From positions 84,880 to 148,879 of the forward strand of contig SPQJ01000006.1 in NCBI GenBank assembly GCA_004570425.1: DNA of 64,000 nt, given 5' to 3'. Source of the DNA: Bacillus sp. AZ43. Its GTDB lineage: Bacteria > Actinomycetota > Actinomycetes > Mycobacteriales > Geodermatophilaceae. The stretch's first letter is position 1. The number at the start of each line of letters is the position of its first letter. This document shows positions 24,518 to 32,719 of the stretch, one piece after another. The notes beneath the pieces are model-generated. The model was given only the letters and a program-made list of their open reading frames with translations, ran no database searches and was not told where the DNA came from. Made by a program: the position numbers and the translations under genes.

Positions 24518-25129
24518 ATGGCCCCGTCTTCCCGTTTCGTCGACAGCGAACGGGCGGCGCTGGCCGACCTGTTCACCGAGCTGGGTCCGGACGCCCCGAC
24601 CTGCTGCGCCGGGTGGACGACGGCCCATCTCGCCGCGCACCTCGTGGTCCGGGAACGCCGGCCGGACGCCATGCCCGGGTTCGGTGCCGAGGTGGTGCTC
24701 GGAGGCGGCAACCCGCTCACGTCCTGGTCGCACCGGCTGGAGGACCGGCTGCGTGCCGCGAGACCCTTCGCCGACGTGGTCGGGATGTTCCGGGCCGGGG
24801 CACCGGCCTGGTCACCCCTGGCGCTGCCCCCGCTGGCCCGGGCCTTCAACACGACCGAGCTGGCGATCCACCACGAGGACGTCCGCCGCGCGCAGCCCGG
24901 CTGGGCGCCGAGGGAGCTGCCCGCCGACGCGCAGGACGCCCTGTGGGGCTCGGTCGCCCTGTTCGGCCGGGCCGCCGCGGGCCGGCGCGGCCTGGTGCTG
25001 CGGCGCACCGACGTCCCCGGCGCCGAGAAGCGCTACGGCACGGGCGGTCGGACGGTCTCGGGAGAGCCGCTGGAGCTGCTGCTCTGGGCGTCGGGCCGCC
25101 GCGACGTCGCCCGGGTGACCGTCACCTGA
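24518..25129 (+). CDS. TIGR03085-type metal-binding protein (DinB/maleylpyruvate isomerase-like fold)
   Basis: A 203-residue protein of the actinobacterial family related to mycothiol-dependent maleylpyruvate isomerases. The N-terminal helix has the family pattern CCAGWTTAHLAAHLVVRERRP, providing candidate metal-binding His, and LAIHHEDVRRAQPGW near residue 125-139 supplies the further His/Glu. Members probably bind a divalent metal and a thiol cofactor, but the reaction is unknown. ATG start with TAACCT 6 nt upstream. It is divergent from the ABC exporter genes. Confidence 0.8.
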   Translation: MAPSSRFVDSERAALADLFTELGPDAPTCCAGWTTAHLAAHLVVRERRPDAMPGFGAEVVLGGGNPLTSWSHRLEDRLRAARPFADVVGMFRAGAPAWSPLALPPLARAFNTTELAIHHEDVRRAQPGWAPRELPADAQDALWGSVALFGRAAAGRRGLVLRRTDVPGAEKRYGTGGRTVSGEPLELLLWASGRRDVARVTVT

Positions 25130-25193
25130 GCGGTGGTGACCCGGGAACCCGTCGACGAGCTGGTGCGCAACTCCCACGACCTCGTGGTGGAGA

Positions 25194-25233
25194 GGCTGCC
25201 CAGGGCCGGACGCCCGGCCGGCACGGGGCAGCC
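25194..25233 (+). terminator. Possible stem-loop terminator
   Basis: GGCTGCCC (25194-25201) pairs with GGGCAGCC (25226-25233), enclosing a second stem GGCCGG/CCGGCC (25204-25209, 25214-25219). It lies 64 bp after the upstream stop codon and before the next gene's promoter. No T-tract. Confidence 0.35.
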
Positions 25234-25303
25234 GCCCGGCCGCACCCCCGGACTCGGGGTGGATGTGCGTGCCCCGGGGAAGCTCGCGCCCTACGGTGCC
25301 CGC

Positions 25304-25753
25304 ATGTCCCTCGAGCAGACCGAGCAGCCGACACGGCGACCCGCGGCGCGCGTGCCGTTCCGGGTGCCGGCTCCGGCCCCGCGCCCGGTGGCCGGGTCCG
25401 CCGGCGCGCGGCACGGCCTGGCCGTCGTCTTCGCCGTCGCGTGGCTGGCCTGCCCGCTGGTCGAGCCGCTGCCGTCGGGCGACGTGCACTACCCGCTGTG
25501 GCAGCTGCCGATCGAGCTGGCCGCCTTCGGCGCGATCGTCGTGGCCGTGGTCGCCCTCTGGCGCGGCAGCCGGCACGCGGCCCGGCTCGGCATGGCCGCG
25601 GGCATCGGGATGGCGGTCATGACGATGGTCTGCCCGCTCGCCGGCCACACGCCTGTCGGCTGGTGGACGTGGGTGCAGGCGGGTCTCTCGCTCTTCGTGC
25701 TGTTCACCAGCGCGGCGCTGCCCCGGCTCGGGTGGGCGGAGGCACGCCCCTAG
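25304..25753 (+). CDS. Four-helix membrane protein, function unknown
   Basis: A 149-residue protein: a ~30-residue Arg/Pro tail, then four hydrophobic segments at about 35-53, 65-83, 89-108 and 113-132. It has a repeated CPL tripeptide after helices one and three. I chose ATG 25304 because TACGGT (25292-25297) lies 6 nt before it, the same leaderless arrangement as at 35851; the frame is open further upstream but that part has no hydrophobic or family-like content. It converges on hisF with a 4-bp gap. Confidence 0.65.
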   Translation: MSLEQTEQPTRRPAARVPFRVPAPAPRPVAGSAGARHGLAVVFAVAWLACPLVEPLPSGDVHYPLWQLPIELAAFGAIVVAVVALWRGSRHAARLGMAAGIGMAVMTMVCPLAGHTPVGWWTWVQAGLSLFVLFTSAALPRLGWAEARP

Positions 25754-25757
25754 CGAC

Positions 25758-26582
25758 TCAGGGCAGCGGGGTGTCGGCCTCGTGCCGGACGGGCACCCCG
25801 GCGCGCGCCAGGGCGTCCTTGACGTCGCCGATCCGCAGGACGCCGAAGTGGAAGACGCTGGCCGCCAGCACGGCGTCGGCGCCGGCCTCGACCGCGGGCG
25901 GGAAGTGCTCGGCGGCGCCCGCTCCCCCGCTGGCGATCAGCGGCACGCTCACCTCGCGCCGGACCTGGCGGATCAGCTCCGTGTCGAAGCCCGCCCGCGT
26001 GCCGTCGGCGTCCATGGAGTTGAGCAGGATCTCCCCCGCTCCCAGCTCCGCGGCGCGGATGCACCACTCGACGGCGTCCTGACCGGTCCCCCGGCGGCCA
26101 CCGTGGGTGGTGATCTCGAACCCGGACTCCGTCTCCGCGCCGTCCTGCACGCGGCGGGCGTCGAGCGAGAGCACCAGCACCTGGTTGCCGAACCGGTCGG
26201 CGATCTCGGCGATCAGCTCCGGCCGGGCCACGGCGGCGGTGTTCACCGCCACCTTGTCCGCGCCCGCGCGCAGCAGCCGGTCGACGTCCTCGGCGCTGCG
26301 CACGCCGCCGCCGACGGTCAGCGGGATGAACACGCTCTCCGCCGTCCGGCTCACCACGTCGTACGTGGTGGCGCGGTCGCCCGAGCTGGCGGTGATGTCG
26401 AGGAAGGTGAGCTCGTCGGCGCCCTCGGCGTCGTAGACCCGGGCCATCTCCACCGGGTCACCGGCGTCGCGCAGGTCGACGAAGTTCACGCCCTTCACCA
26501 CCCGCCCGGCGTCCACGTCCAGGCACGGGATCACCCGGACCGCCAGGCCACCCTTCCCGGCTGCGCCGCCCTCGGTGCTCAT
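25758..26582 (-). CDS. hisF: Imidazole glycerol phosphate synthase, cyclase subunit
   Basis: With HisH, converts PRFAR plus ammonia to imidazole glycerol phosphate and AICAR. The 274-residue TIM barrel has the catalytic Asp22 ([15 protein letters not shown]) and the second Asp in [10 protein letters not shown]. Phosphate loops TVGGGVR and ASGGAG are intact. About ten extra N-terminal residues precede the core. The ATG overlaps the ridA stop (ATGA), forming priA-ridA-hisF. The amidotransferase hisH lies about 5 kb away, across unrelated genes. Confidence 0.97.
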   Translation of the reverse strand: MSTEGGAAGKGGLAVRVIPCLDVDAGRVVKGVNFVDLRDAGDPVEMARVYDAEGADELTFLDITASSGDRATTYDVVSRTAESVFIPLTVGGGVRSAEDVDRLLRAGADKVAVNTAAVARPELIAEIADRFGNQVLVLSLDARRVQDGAETESGFEITTHGGRRGTGQDAVEWCIRAAELGAGEILLNSMDADGTRAGFDTELIRQVRREVSVPLIASGGAGAAEHFPPAVEAGADAVLAASVFHFGVLRIGDVKDALARAGVPVRHEADTPLP

Positions 26583-26971
26583 GCCGCGCCCTCGCGCACC
26601 GCGTCGGCCTCGATCTCGACCAGCAGGCCCGGGTCGATGAGCGCCGAGACCTCCACCATGGTCGAGGCCGGCCGGATGTCGCGGAAGAACTCCCCGTGCA
26701 CGCGGCCGACCTCCTCCCACCGGGAGATGTCGGTGACGTACATCCGGGTGCGGACGACGTCGGCGAGGGTGAAGCCGGCCCGCTCCAGCGAGCGCTCGAT
26801 GGTGGCCAGCACCTCCCGGGTCTGCCCGGCGGCGTCCCCGGGGTGGGCGACCGCGCCGTCGACCATGGCGGTCGTCCCGCTCACCCAGGCGGTGTCGCCG
26901 CGCACGACGATGCGGCTGTAGCCGACCACCGGCTCCCAGGGGTTGGCCGACCCGAGGTTGAGGACCGTCAT
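26579..26971 (-). CDS. RidA/YjgF family protein
   Basis: A 130-residue protein of the Rid family, trimeric proteins that hydrolyse reactive enamine/imine intermediates. It has the family features [12 protein letters not shown], the helix [32 protein letters not shown] and a late Arg in [12 protein letters not shown], in the place of the substrate-carboxylate Arg. It overlaps priA and hisF by 4 bp on either side, so it is a true member of the his operon. Whether it is RidA itself or another Rid subfamily is not certain. Confidence 0.9.
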   Translation of the reverse strand: MTVLNLGSANPWEPVVGYSRIVVRGDTAWVSGTTAMVDGAVAHPGDAAGQTREVLATIERSLERAGFTLADVVRTRMYVTDISRWEEVGRVHGEFFRDIRPASTMVEVSALIDPGLLVEIEADAVREGAA

Positions 26972-27699
26972 GCCAGCTCCTCGGTCACCCGCAGCGCCTC
27001 GGGCAGCGTGAACGCACCCGCGTACAGCGCCTTGCCCACGATGGCGCCCTCGACGCCCACGGCGGTCAGCCCGGCGAGCGCACGGATGTCGTCGAGCGAG
27101 CTCACCCCGCCCGAGGCCACGACCGGCCGGTCGGTGGCGGCGCAGACCTCGCGCAGGAGGTCGAGGTTGGGCCCGCGCAGCGTCCCGTCCTTGGTGATGT
27201 CGGTGACCACGTACCTCGCGCAGCCCTCGGCGTCGAGCCGGGCCAGCGTCTCGTAGAGCTCGCCACCCTCACGCGTCCAGCCGCGGGCGGCGAGCCGCGT
27301 GCCGCGCACGTCGAGCCCGACGGCGATGCGGTCGCCGTGCTCGGCGATCGCGCGGGCGCACCACTCCGGCGACTCCAGCGCCGCGGTGCCCAGGTTGACC
27401 CGCCGGCAGCCCGTGGCCAGGGCGGCGGCCAGCGACTCGTCGTCCCGGATGCCGCCGGACAGCTCCACGTCGACGTCGAGCTCCCCGACCACCCGCGCGA
27501 GCAGCTCCCGGTTGGAGCCCCGGCCGAACGCGGCGTCGAGGTCGACGAGGTGCACCCACTCGGCGCCGTCGCGCTGCCACTGCAGCGCGGCCTCGAGGGG
27601 GTCGCCGTAGGAGGTCTCGCTGCCCGCCTCTCCCTGCACGAGACGAACGGCCTGGCCGTCGGCGACGTCGACGGCGGGGAGCAGCTGCAGCTTCGGCAC
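26968..27699 (-). CDS. priA: Bifunctional phosphoribosyl isomerase (HisA/TrpF activity)
   Basis: Isomerises ProFAR in histidine synthesis and, in actinobacteria without trpF, also PRA in tryptophan synthesis. The 243-residue barrel has the catalytic Asp11 (LLPAVDV) and Asp171 (TKDGT), plus Arg19, Arg85, Arg139 and Trp141 in AARGW, which correspond to the substrate-switching Arg143/Trp145 of M. tuberculosis PriA. No trpF occurs in the window, consistent with dual use. The GTG is chosen because Asp11 then has its canonical number and TAGGCT lies 7 nt upstream. It heads priA-ridA-hisF. Confidence 0.95.
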   Translation of the reverse strand: MPKLQLLPAVDVADGQAVRLVQGEAGSETSYGDPLEAALQWQRDGAEWVHLVDLDAAFGRGSNRELLARVVGELDVDVELSGGIRDDESLAAALATGCRRVNLGTAALESPEWCARAIAEHGDRIAVGLDVRGTRLAARGWTREGGELYETLARLDAEGCARYVVTDITKDGTLRGPNLDLLREVCAATDRPVVASGGVSSLDDIRALAGLTAVGVEGAIVGKALYAGAFTLPEALRVTEELA

Positions 27700-27706
27700 G
27701 GCGAAC

Positions 27707-27744
27707 AGCCTAGGAGCGGGGCCGCCGGACGCCTGCGGCAGGCT
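27707..27744. promoter_or_regulatory. Divergent promoter region between priA and the nitroreductase gene
   Basis: TAGGCT on the minus strand (27707-27712) lies 7 nt before the priA GTG; CAGGCT on the plus strand (27739-27744) lies 7 nt before the nitroreductase GTG. The two coding regions are only 52 bp apart, so any -35 elements must overlap. Confidence 0.45.
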
Positions 27745-27751
27745 GTCGGGC

Positions 27752-28351
27752 GTGGAGTTCGCAGACGTGGTCCGCCGCCGCCGCATGGTGCGGGACTACG
27801 ACCCCGACCGGCCCGTCCCGCCCGAGGTCCGGGAGCGGCTGCTGGAGCACGCGATCCGGGCGCCGTCGGCGGGGTTCAGCCAGGGATGGGCCTTCCTGCT
27901 CCTGGAGACACCCGAGGAACGGGACCGCTTCTGGGCGGCGACCACCGATGGCGGCGCCCCCGACGGGTGGCTGACCCGGATGCGCCGGGCGCCGCTGCTG
28001 GTGGTCCCGATGTCGAACAAGGACGCCTACCTCGACCGGTACGCCGAGCCCGACAAGGGCTGGGCCGACCGGGACGAGGCTCGCTGGCCGGTGCCCTACT
28101 GGGACGTGGACGCGGGGATGGCCTCGCTGCTGATGCTGCTCACCGCCGTCGACGAGGGGCTCGGTGCCTGCTTCTTCGGCGTCCCGCCCGAGCGCGTCTC
28201 CGCCTTCCGCGAGGCCTTCGGCGTCCCCGGGCAGTACCGCCCGGTCGGCTGCGTGTCGGTCGGCTACCCCGGGGACGACGACCGTCGGTCCCCGTCCCTG
28301 CGCCGTGGCCGGCGCCCCGTCGAGGAGGTGGTCCACCGTGGCCGGTGGTGA
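27752..28351 (+). CDS. Nitroreductase family protein
   Basis: FMN-dependent NAD(P)H oxidoreductase of the nitroreductase fold, 199 residues. The N-terminal FMN-binding [19 protein letters not shown] and [10 protein letters not shown], and the later [26 protein letters not shown], are characteristic. Substrates of such enzymes cannot be predicted. GTG start with CAGGCT 7 nt upstream. Divergent from priA; the 3' end overlaps the start of the SDR gene by 14 bp, so the two are probably co-transcribed. Confidence 0.87.
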   Translation: MEFADVVRRRRMVRDYDPDRPVPPEVRERLLEHAIRAPSAGFSQGWAFLLLETPEERDRFWAATTDGGAPDGWLTRMRRAPLLVVPMSNKDAYLDRYAEPDKGWADRDEARWPVPYWDVDAGMASLLMLLTAVDEGLGACFFGVPPERVSAFREAFGVPGQYRPVGCVSVGYPGDDDRRSPSLRRGRRPVEEVVHRGRW

Positions 28352-29099
28352 GGGTCGTGGCGTGCTGGTGACCGGCGGCTCGCGCGGTATCGGGCGGGCG
28401 ATCGCGCGCGCCTTCGCCGAGCGGGGCGACCGGGTGGCCGTGCACTGGGGCAGCTCGCGCGACCGTGCCGAGCGGGTGCTCGCCGAGCTGCCCGGCCAGG
28501 GGCACGTGCTGGTGCAGGCGGACATGACCGACCCGGACGCCGTCGGCGCGATGGTCGACGGCGCCGCCGGGCAGCTCGGCCGGCTCGACGTGCTGGTCAA
28601 CAACGCCGGCGTCTTCACCGCGCACCCACCGCTGACCACCTCCTACGACGCGTGGCAGGCCGCCTGGTCGCACACGCTGGCGGTCAACCTGGTCGGGGCG
28701 GCGAACGCCACCTTCCGCGCGGTCCCGCACCTGGTCGCCGCCGGGGGTGGCGCGGTCGTCAACGTGTCGAGCCGGGGCGCGTTCCGGGGCGAGCCGGGCA
28801 ACCCCGCCTACGGCGCGTCGAAGGCCGGGCTGAACGCCTTCGCCCAGTCGATGGCGCTGGCGCTGGCTCCCCAGGGCATCTCGGTCACCTGCGTCGCGCC
28901 GGGCTTCGTGCAGACGGAGATGGCCCGCGAGGTGCTCGACGGGCCGGGCGGCGACGCGGTCCGCGCCCAGTCGCCGTTCGGCCGGGTCGCCCGGCCGGAG
29001 GAGGTCGCCTCGGCCGTGCTGTGGCTCGCCTCGCCGGAGGCGCGGTTCTCGACCGGGACGATCGTCGACGTGAACGGGGCGTCCTACCTGCGGAGCTGA
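28338..29099 (+). CDS. SDR family oxidoreductase
   Basis: Classical short-chain dehydrogenase/reductase of 253 residues, close to 3-oxoacyl-ACP reductases. It has the NADP-binding TGGSRGIG (12-19), NNAGVF, the catalytic Ser in VNVSSRGAF and the YGASK pair; the end FSTGTIVDVNGASY is typical. I chose the GTG at 28338 with GAGGAGG about 10 nt upstream; it overlaps the nitroreductase gene. The pair may act on the same small molecule, but this is inference from adjacency. It converges on the M28 peptidase gene 3 bp away. Confidence 0.88.
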   Translation: MAGGEGRGVLVTGGSRGIGRAIARAFAERGDRVAVHWGSSRDRAERVLAELPGQGHVLVQADMTDPDAVGAMVDGAAGQLGRLDVLVNNAGVFTAHPPLTTSYDAWQAAWSHTLAVNLVGAANATFRAVPHLVAAGGGAVVNVSSRGAFRGEPGNPAYGASKAGLNAFAQSMALALAPQGISVTCVAPGFVQTEMAREVLDGPGGDAVRAQSPFGRVARPEEVASAVLWLASPEARFSTGTIVDVNGASYLRS

Positions 29100-29102
29100 G
29101 GA

Positions 29103-31433
29103 TCACCCCAGGGTCGTGGTGGCCGCGACCATGACGACGTCGGCGCTGTGCGAGCCGGCGGCGTCGACGCCGTCGGGGCGCGGCTGGTGACCGGGCAGCC
29201 CGGTGAGCCCGTCGCTGGTCTCCACCACCCGCAGGTCGACCGCGCCGTCACCCTGGACGCTGAACGACGCCCGGAGCCCGTCCGCGGGCGGCGCGTGGAA
29301 GACGATCCACGCCCGGTCGCCGCCCAGCTCCCCGTCCGGTACGGCGCGGCCGGCGATCCGGGCGCCCGCGACCGTGCCGCCGTCGACCCGCAGGTCGAGG
29401 ACGAGCATGCGGACGTCGTCCCGCCGCGGGGTGATCCGGACGGTGAGCTCCCGGCGGTCGCCGAGCACCGTGTCGGTCACCGTCTCGACCTCCGCCGGGG
29501 CGAGGGCGGCGGCCTCGGCGCGGCCCGACCACACCTCGCCGGCGAGGAACGGGTAGTCGGCAGGCAGCGCGAACCGCGTGCCGACGTAGCCGCGCGTGTA
29601 GTCGCCGGGTGAGGTCTCGGTGCTCACCCACGTCGCCCGGCCGGCGTCGTGGTCGAGCACGTACGCCAGGCGGCTGGGCACCGGGTGGTCGCTGTCGAAG
29701 CGGTCGACGGACAGCCCGACGGCCGTGCAGGCCACGGCGAGCACGAACGCCGTCCCCGGGACGAGCGCCCCCGGGCGCCGGCCCTCGGGCTCCCCGAAGA
29801 GCAGCTCGAGGGCCGGCAGCAGGGCGAGCAGCAGCAACGCGGCCACGGCCGACGGAGCGGCGGCGGCGCTGAGCCCCAGGGCCGGCAGGAACAGGGCGAC
29901 CGTCGGCGCGAGCACGACCACGGCGGCGGCGCCCGCGAGCAGCGCGGCGAGGACGCGGACCGCAGGCGCCGGGGCGACCACCGCCAGCAGCCCGGCGAGG
30001 GCGCCGGCGAGCGCGGGCCACGCGGCGAGGTACGACCCGCCGGGCGCGACGGCGGCCAGCACGGCACCCACCACGGCGAGCCAGACCAGTCCGCCCAGGG
30101 CCAGCGGGGTGGCGCCCACCCGGCGGCGGAGCAGCGCGTACCAGCTCAGCACCACGGCGGCGACGAGCGCGACCAGCGCCACCCGGAACCACCCCAGCCG
30201 CCACGGGTCGAGCATCTGCACGTAGCCGGGCCGGATCGTGCCCAGCAGCCACCAGAACCCGATCGCCGTCAGCGGCGCGAGCACCAGGGGCAGCAGCGCC
30301 AGCAGGGCCCCGGCGACGGTGCGGCGGACCGGGCTCGCCTCCCGGCGCGCGGCGACCAGGACCAGCAGCCCGACCGCGGCGAGGGCCGCCGCCGCGACCG
30401 GCCAGACCAGGCTCCCGGGGTAGCGGACCAGCTCCCCGGCCACCGGGAAGTACGTGGCGTCGGACTCCGCGGGCTCGGCGAGCGCGGTCAGGTCCCGGCC
30501 CCCGAGGGCCCGCGCGGTGGCCAAGGCGTTGTCGCCCATCGCCTGCAGCGACGACCGGTCCAGCCGCTCGGGCACGTCCTGCGGGGTGTGGTAGCCCGCG
30601 GCACCGTCGATGAAGGCGGTGTTCAGGCCGGTGAAGTCGCCGTCGGCGAGGAAGACGCTGAAGTCGGTGAAGTTCGGCAGCGCGCGGTAGACCTCGACGG
30701 CGAAGCTGGTCGCCACCGGGTGCGGGACCGCGGTGGCGTAGGCCTCGGCCAGCCCCGCGTTGCCGGGCGACGTCTCGAACATGATCGGCGGGCCACCGGT
30801 GCCGCGCGCCTCCAGGTTGAGGACCACTCCCCCGCCGGACGCCAGCGGGTGCGAGCCCGCGAACGCCTCGGCGCCGCACGAGCACGCCTCCTCGGCGTCG
30901 GTCAGGACGACGACGACGTCGTTGCGCAGCGCCGGGCCGGCCGTCAGCGCCCGCACCGACTCCAGGACCGCGGCCACGCCGGCGGCGTCGTCGGCGGCAC
31001 CGGGCCCGGTCTCCACGGAGTCGTGGTGCGCGGTGAGGAACAGCCGGCCGGTCGGGTCGGTGCCCGGCAGGAAGCCGACGACGTTGCGCACGCGGGCCAT
31101 CCGGGTCTCGCCGGACGCCGTCTCGACCGCCCCCACCGCGTTCTGCACCCGCGTGTCCAGGCCCATGCGGCTCAACTCGGCGGCCAGGCCGTCCACGACC
31201 CCGTCGGTGGCGTCACCGCCCGTGACGTGGATGCCGGAGGCCAGGCGCTCCACGTGCGCGTAGGCACGGCCGGCGCTGAACTGCGTGGCCGGCGCGTCGG
31301 CGGGGGCGGGGTCCGGCGGCTGCAGGCTCGCCAGGCTCCAGCCGGTCAGGCCGAGCAGCAGGGCGAGGACGACCAGGCCGGCGAGCCGACGGGGCCGCGG
31401 CGGAGCGGCGCTTCGTGACCGGGACGCTGGCAC
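29103..31433 (-). CDS. Membrane-anchored M28 family metallopeptidase
   Basis: A 776-residue protein with an N-terminal membrane anchor (about 17-37), an extracytoplasmic M28 peptidase domain (about 55-330), a block of eight or so hydrophobic helices (about 340-590) and a C-terminal soluble domain. Zinc ligands and catalytic residues are visible: His136 in TAHHDSV, the Asp in GAADDAAG, the Glu pair in DAEEACSCG, Glu in LNLEARG and His in AGYHTPQD. The design resembles ER/vacuolar M28 peptidases of eukaryotes. It probably trims peptides at the cell surface. TAGGGT (31440-31445) 6 nt before the GTG suggests a leaderless mRNA. Confidence 0.88.
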   Translation of the reverse strand: MPASRSRSAAPPRPRRLAGLVVLALLLGLTGWSLASLQPPDPAPADAPATQFSAGRAYAHVERLASGIHVTGGDATDGVVDGLAAELSRMGLDTRVQNAVGAVETASGETRMARVRNVVGFLPGTDPTGRLFLTAHHDSVETGPGAADDAAGVAAVLESVRALTAGPALRNDVVVVLTDAEEACSCGAEAFAGSHPLASGGGVVLNLEARGTGGPPIMFETSPGNAGLAEAYATAVPHPVATSFAVEVYRALPNFTDFSVFLADGDFTGLNTAFIDGAAGYHTPQDVPERLDRSSLQAMGDNALATARALGGRDLTALAEPAESDATYFPVAGELVRYPGSLVWPVAAAALAAVGLLVLVAARREASPVRRTVAGALLALLPLVLAPLTAIGFWWLLGTIRPGYVQMLDPWRLGWFRVALVALVAAVVLSWYALLRRRVGATPLALGGLVWLAVVGAVLAAVAPGGSYLAAWPALAGALAGLLAVVAPAPAVRVLAALLAGAAAVVVLAPTVALFLPALGLSAAAAPSAVAALLLLALLPALELLFGEPEGRRPGALVPGTAFVLAVACTAVGLSVDRFDSDHPVPSRLAYVLDHDAGRATWVSTETSPGDYTRGYVGTRFALPADYPFLAGEVWSGRAEAAALAPAEVETVTDTVLGDRRELTVRITPRRDDVRMLVLDLRVDGGTVAGARIAGRAVPDGELGGDRAWIVFHAPPADGLRASFSVQGDGAVDLRVVETSDGLTGLPGHQPRPDGVDAAGSHSADVVMVAATTTLG

Positions 31434-31439
31434 GCGGTC

Positions 31440-31445
31440 ACCCTA
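31440..31445 (-). promoter_or_regulatory. -10 box for the M28 peptidase gene
   Basis: TAGGGT, 6 nt before the GTG at 31433, in the 40-bp gap after hisH. This suggests the peptidase gene is transcribed independently of the his genes. Confidence 0.4.
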
Positions 31446-31473
31446 GGTGGCCGCAGCGGCGTGCCGGGTCAGG

Positions 31474-32109
31474 TCAGTCGAGTGTCCGCAGCCAGTTGGT
31501 GAGCAGCTGCGCGCCGGCGTCACCGCTCTTCTCCGGGTGGAACTGGGTGGCCGACAGGGCGCCGTTCTCGACCCCGGCGACGAACCGGTCGCCGTGCTCG
31601 GCCCAGGTGACCTTGGGTGCGGCCAGCGGCGAGGGCGCGCCGTCGGCGAGCGGGAACTTCCGCACCCCGTAGGAGTGCACGAAGTAGAAGCGCTCGTCGG
31701 CGAGGCCGTCGAAGAGGACCGTGTCCGTCGGCGCCGTGACGGTGTTCCAGCCCATGTGCGGCAGGACGGGCGCCTCGAGCTGCTCGACGACGCCGGGCCA
31801 CTCGCCGCAGCCCTCGGCGTCCCGCCCGTGCTCGACGCCGCGGTCGAAGAGGATCTGCATGCCGACGCAGATGCCGAGGACCGGTCGCCCGCCGGCCAGC
31901 CGGCGGCCGATGATCCGCGGCCCGTCGACGGCCCGGAGACCCGCCATGCAGGCGGCGAAGGCACCGACGCCCGGAACCACGAGCCCGTCGGCGTCGAGCG
32001 CGGCCTGGGCGTCGGAGGTCACGGTGACGTCGGCGCCGACCCGCTCGAGCGCCCGCTCCGCCGAGCGGAGGTTGCCCGAGCCGTAGTCGAGGATGGTCAC
32101 CTTCTTCAC
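31474..32109 (-). CDS. hisH: Imidazole glycerol phosphate synthase, glutamine amidotransferase subunit
   Basis: Class I amidotransferase that feeds ammonia to HisF. The 211-residue protein has nucleophile Cys81 in GICVGMQ and the His191/Glu193 pair in FHPEKSG. I chose the GTG at 32109 ([16 protein letters not shown]), where homologues begin, because TAGCGT (32117-32122) lies 7 nt before it; an in-frame GTG at 32118 would overlap that box. Its upstream neighbour is a pseudogene, so hisH seems to have acquired its own promoter. Confidence 0.95.
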   Translation of the reverse strand: MKKVTILDYGSGNLRSAERALERVGADVTVTSDAQAALDADGLVVPGVGAFAACMAGLRAVDGPRIIGRRLAGGRPVLGICVGMQILFDRGVEHGRDAEGCGEWPGVVEQLEAPVLPHMGWNTVTAPTDTVLFDGLADERFYFVHSYGVRKFPLADGAPSPLAAPKVTWAEHGDRFVAGVENGALSATQFHPEKSGDAGAQLLTNWLRTLD

Positions 32110-32116
32110 GCCTGCC

Positions 32117-32122
32117 ACGCTA
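32117..32122 (-). promoter_or_regulatory. -10 box for hisH at the end of the pseudogene
   Basis: TAGCGT, 7 nt before the hisH GTG at 32109. Its TAG (32120-32122) is the terminal stop of the decayed nucleotidyltransferase gene. Confidence 0.45.
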
Positions 32123-32535
32123 CCGACCAGCGAGATCGGCCCCGCTGTTGTTCCCGTCCCACGGCAGGACGGTGAGCTCGGGCCACTCCCGCCGCCACCG
32201 GGCGGCCTCGCTCTCGTAGACGTGCCGGGGCGCCAGCCGCGGGTTGGGCCGGACGACCAGCCCGACGAGGGTCGTCGTAGCCGAAGGGCGCGTACCCCCG
32301 CGGCCGCCCGCCCGCGTCGAGGGTCACGCCGTAGGCGCAGCAGACCGCGGCGAACGAGGCGATGGCCTCGCGGCAGTTGCGGAAGGGCGGCGCCGGGACG
32401 GCCGCGAGCGTGCGAGCGGTGGGGGGCAGGGGTCCTTCAACAGTCGGTGACGCCGCGCTGGGGCGCGCGGTCCAGCACGGCCGCGACCGTCGGGTCGGCG
32501 GTCACGATGTCGAGGAAGCGCTCCTCGCCGTCCAC
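32120..32535 (-). pseudogene. Decayed NTP_transf_6-type nucleotidyltransferase gene
   Basis: Reading the minus strand from the GTG at 32535 gives a normal start, VDGEERFLDIVTADPTVAAV, which resembles the opening of PF06042 nucleotidyltransferases but stops at a TGA (32437-32439) after 32 codons, just where the family has DWW. Further on, the family's C-terminal part reappears: [24 protein letters not shown], then after a shift of one base [20 protein letters not shown] and [11 protein letters not shown] up to the TAG at 32120. The middle section with the catalytic Asp residues is missing. So there is an internal deletion of roughly 150-200 bp plus a one-base frameshift. Confidence 0.75.
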
Positions 32536-32542
32536 GGGTGGG

Positions 32543-32716
32543 TCAGAACCGCAGGAGGCCGGCCGCGGTGGCGATCAGCGCGGCCAGCAGCAGGACGACG
32601 GCCATCGCCACCTGCGGGCCGCCGCGCTCCGGGTTGTCCTCGTCGGTGCGCCAGACGCTCCACGCGCCGCCGAGCAGGAAGCCGCCGACCAGCAGCAGCA
32701 CCAGGGCCGAGGTCAC
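32543..32716 (-). CDS. 57-residue two-helix membrane protein between hisB and hisH
   Basis: Starts at a GTG 3 bp after the hisB TAA and ends with TGA at 32543. The product opens VTSALVLLLVGGFLLGGAWS, has a polar loop WRTDEDNPERGGPQ and a second helix VAMAVVLLLAALIATAAGLL, ending RF. Two hydrophobic helices with a short charged loop, GC-rich third positions and tight coupling to hisB argue that it is real. As I recall, other actinobacteria have a small membrane gene at this position in the his operon. Function unknown. Confidence 0.75.
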   Translation of the reverse strand: MTSALVLLLVGGFLLGGAWSVWRTDEDNPERGGPQVAMAVVLLLAALIATAAGLLRF

Positions 32717-32719
32717 GGG

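Noticed and set aside
32106..32327. Possible 73-residue gene before hisH
   Set aside because: It is one frame of the decayed nucleotidyltransferase gene; the family sequence continues in another frame after a one-base shift.
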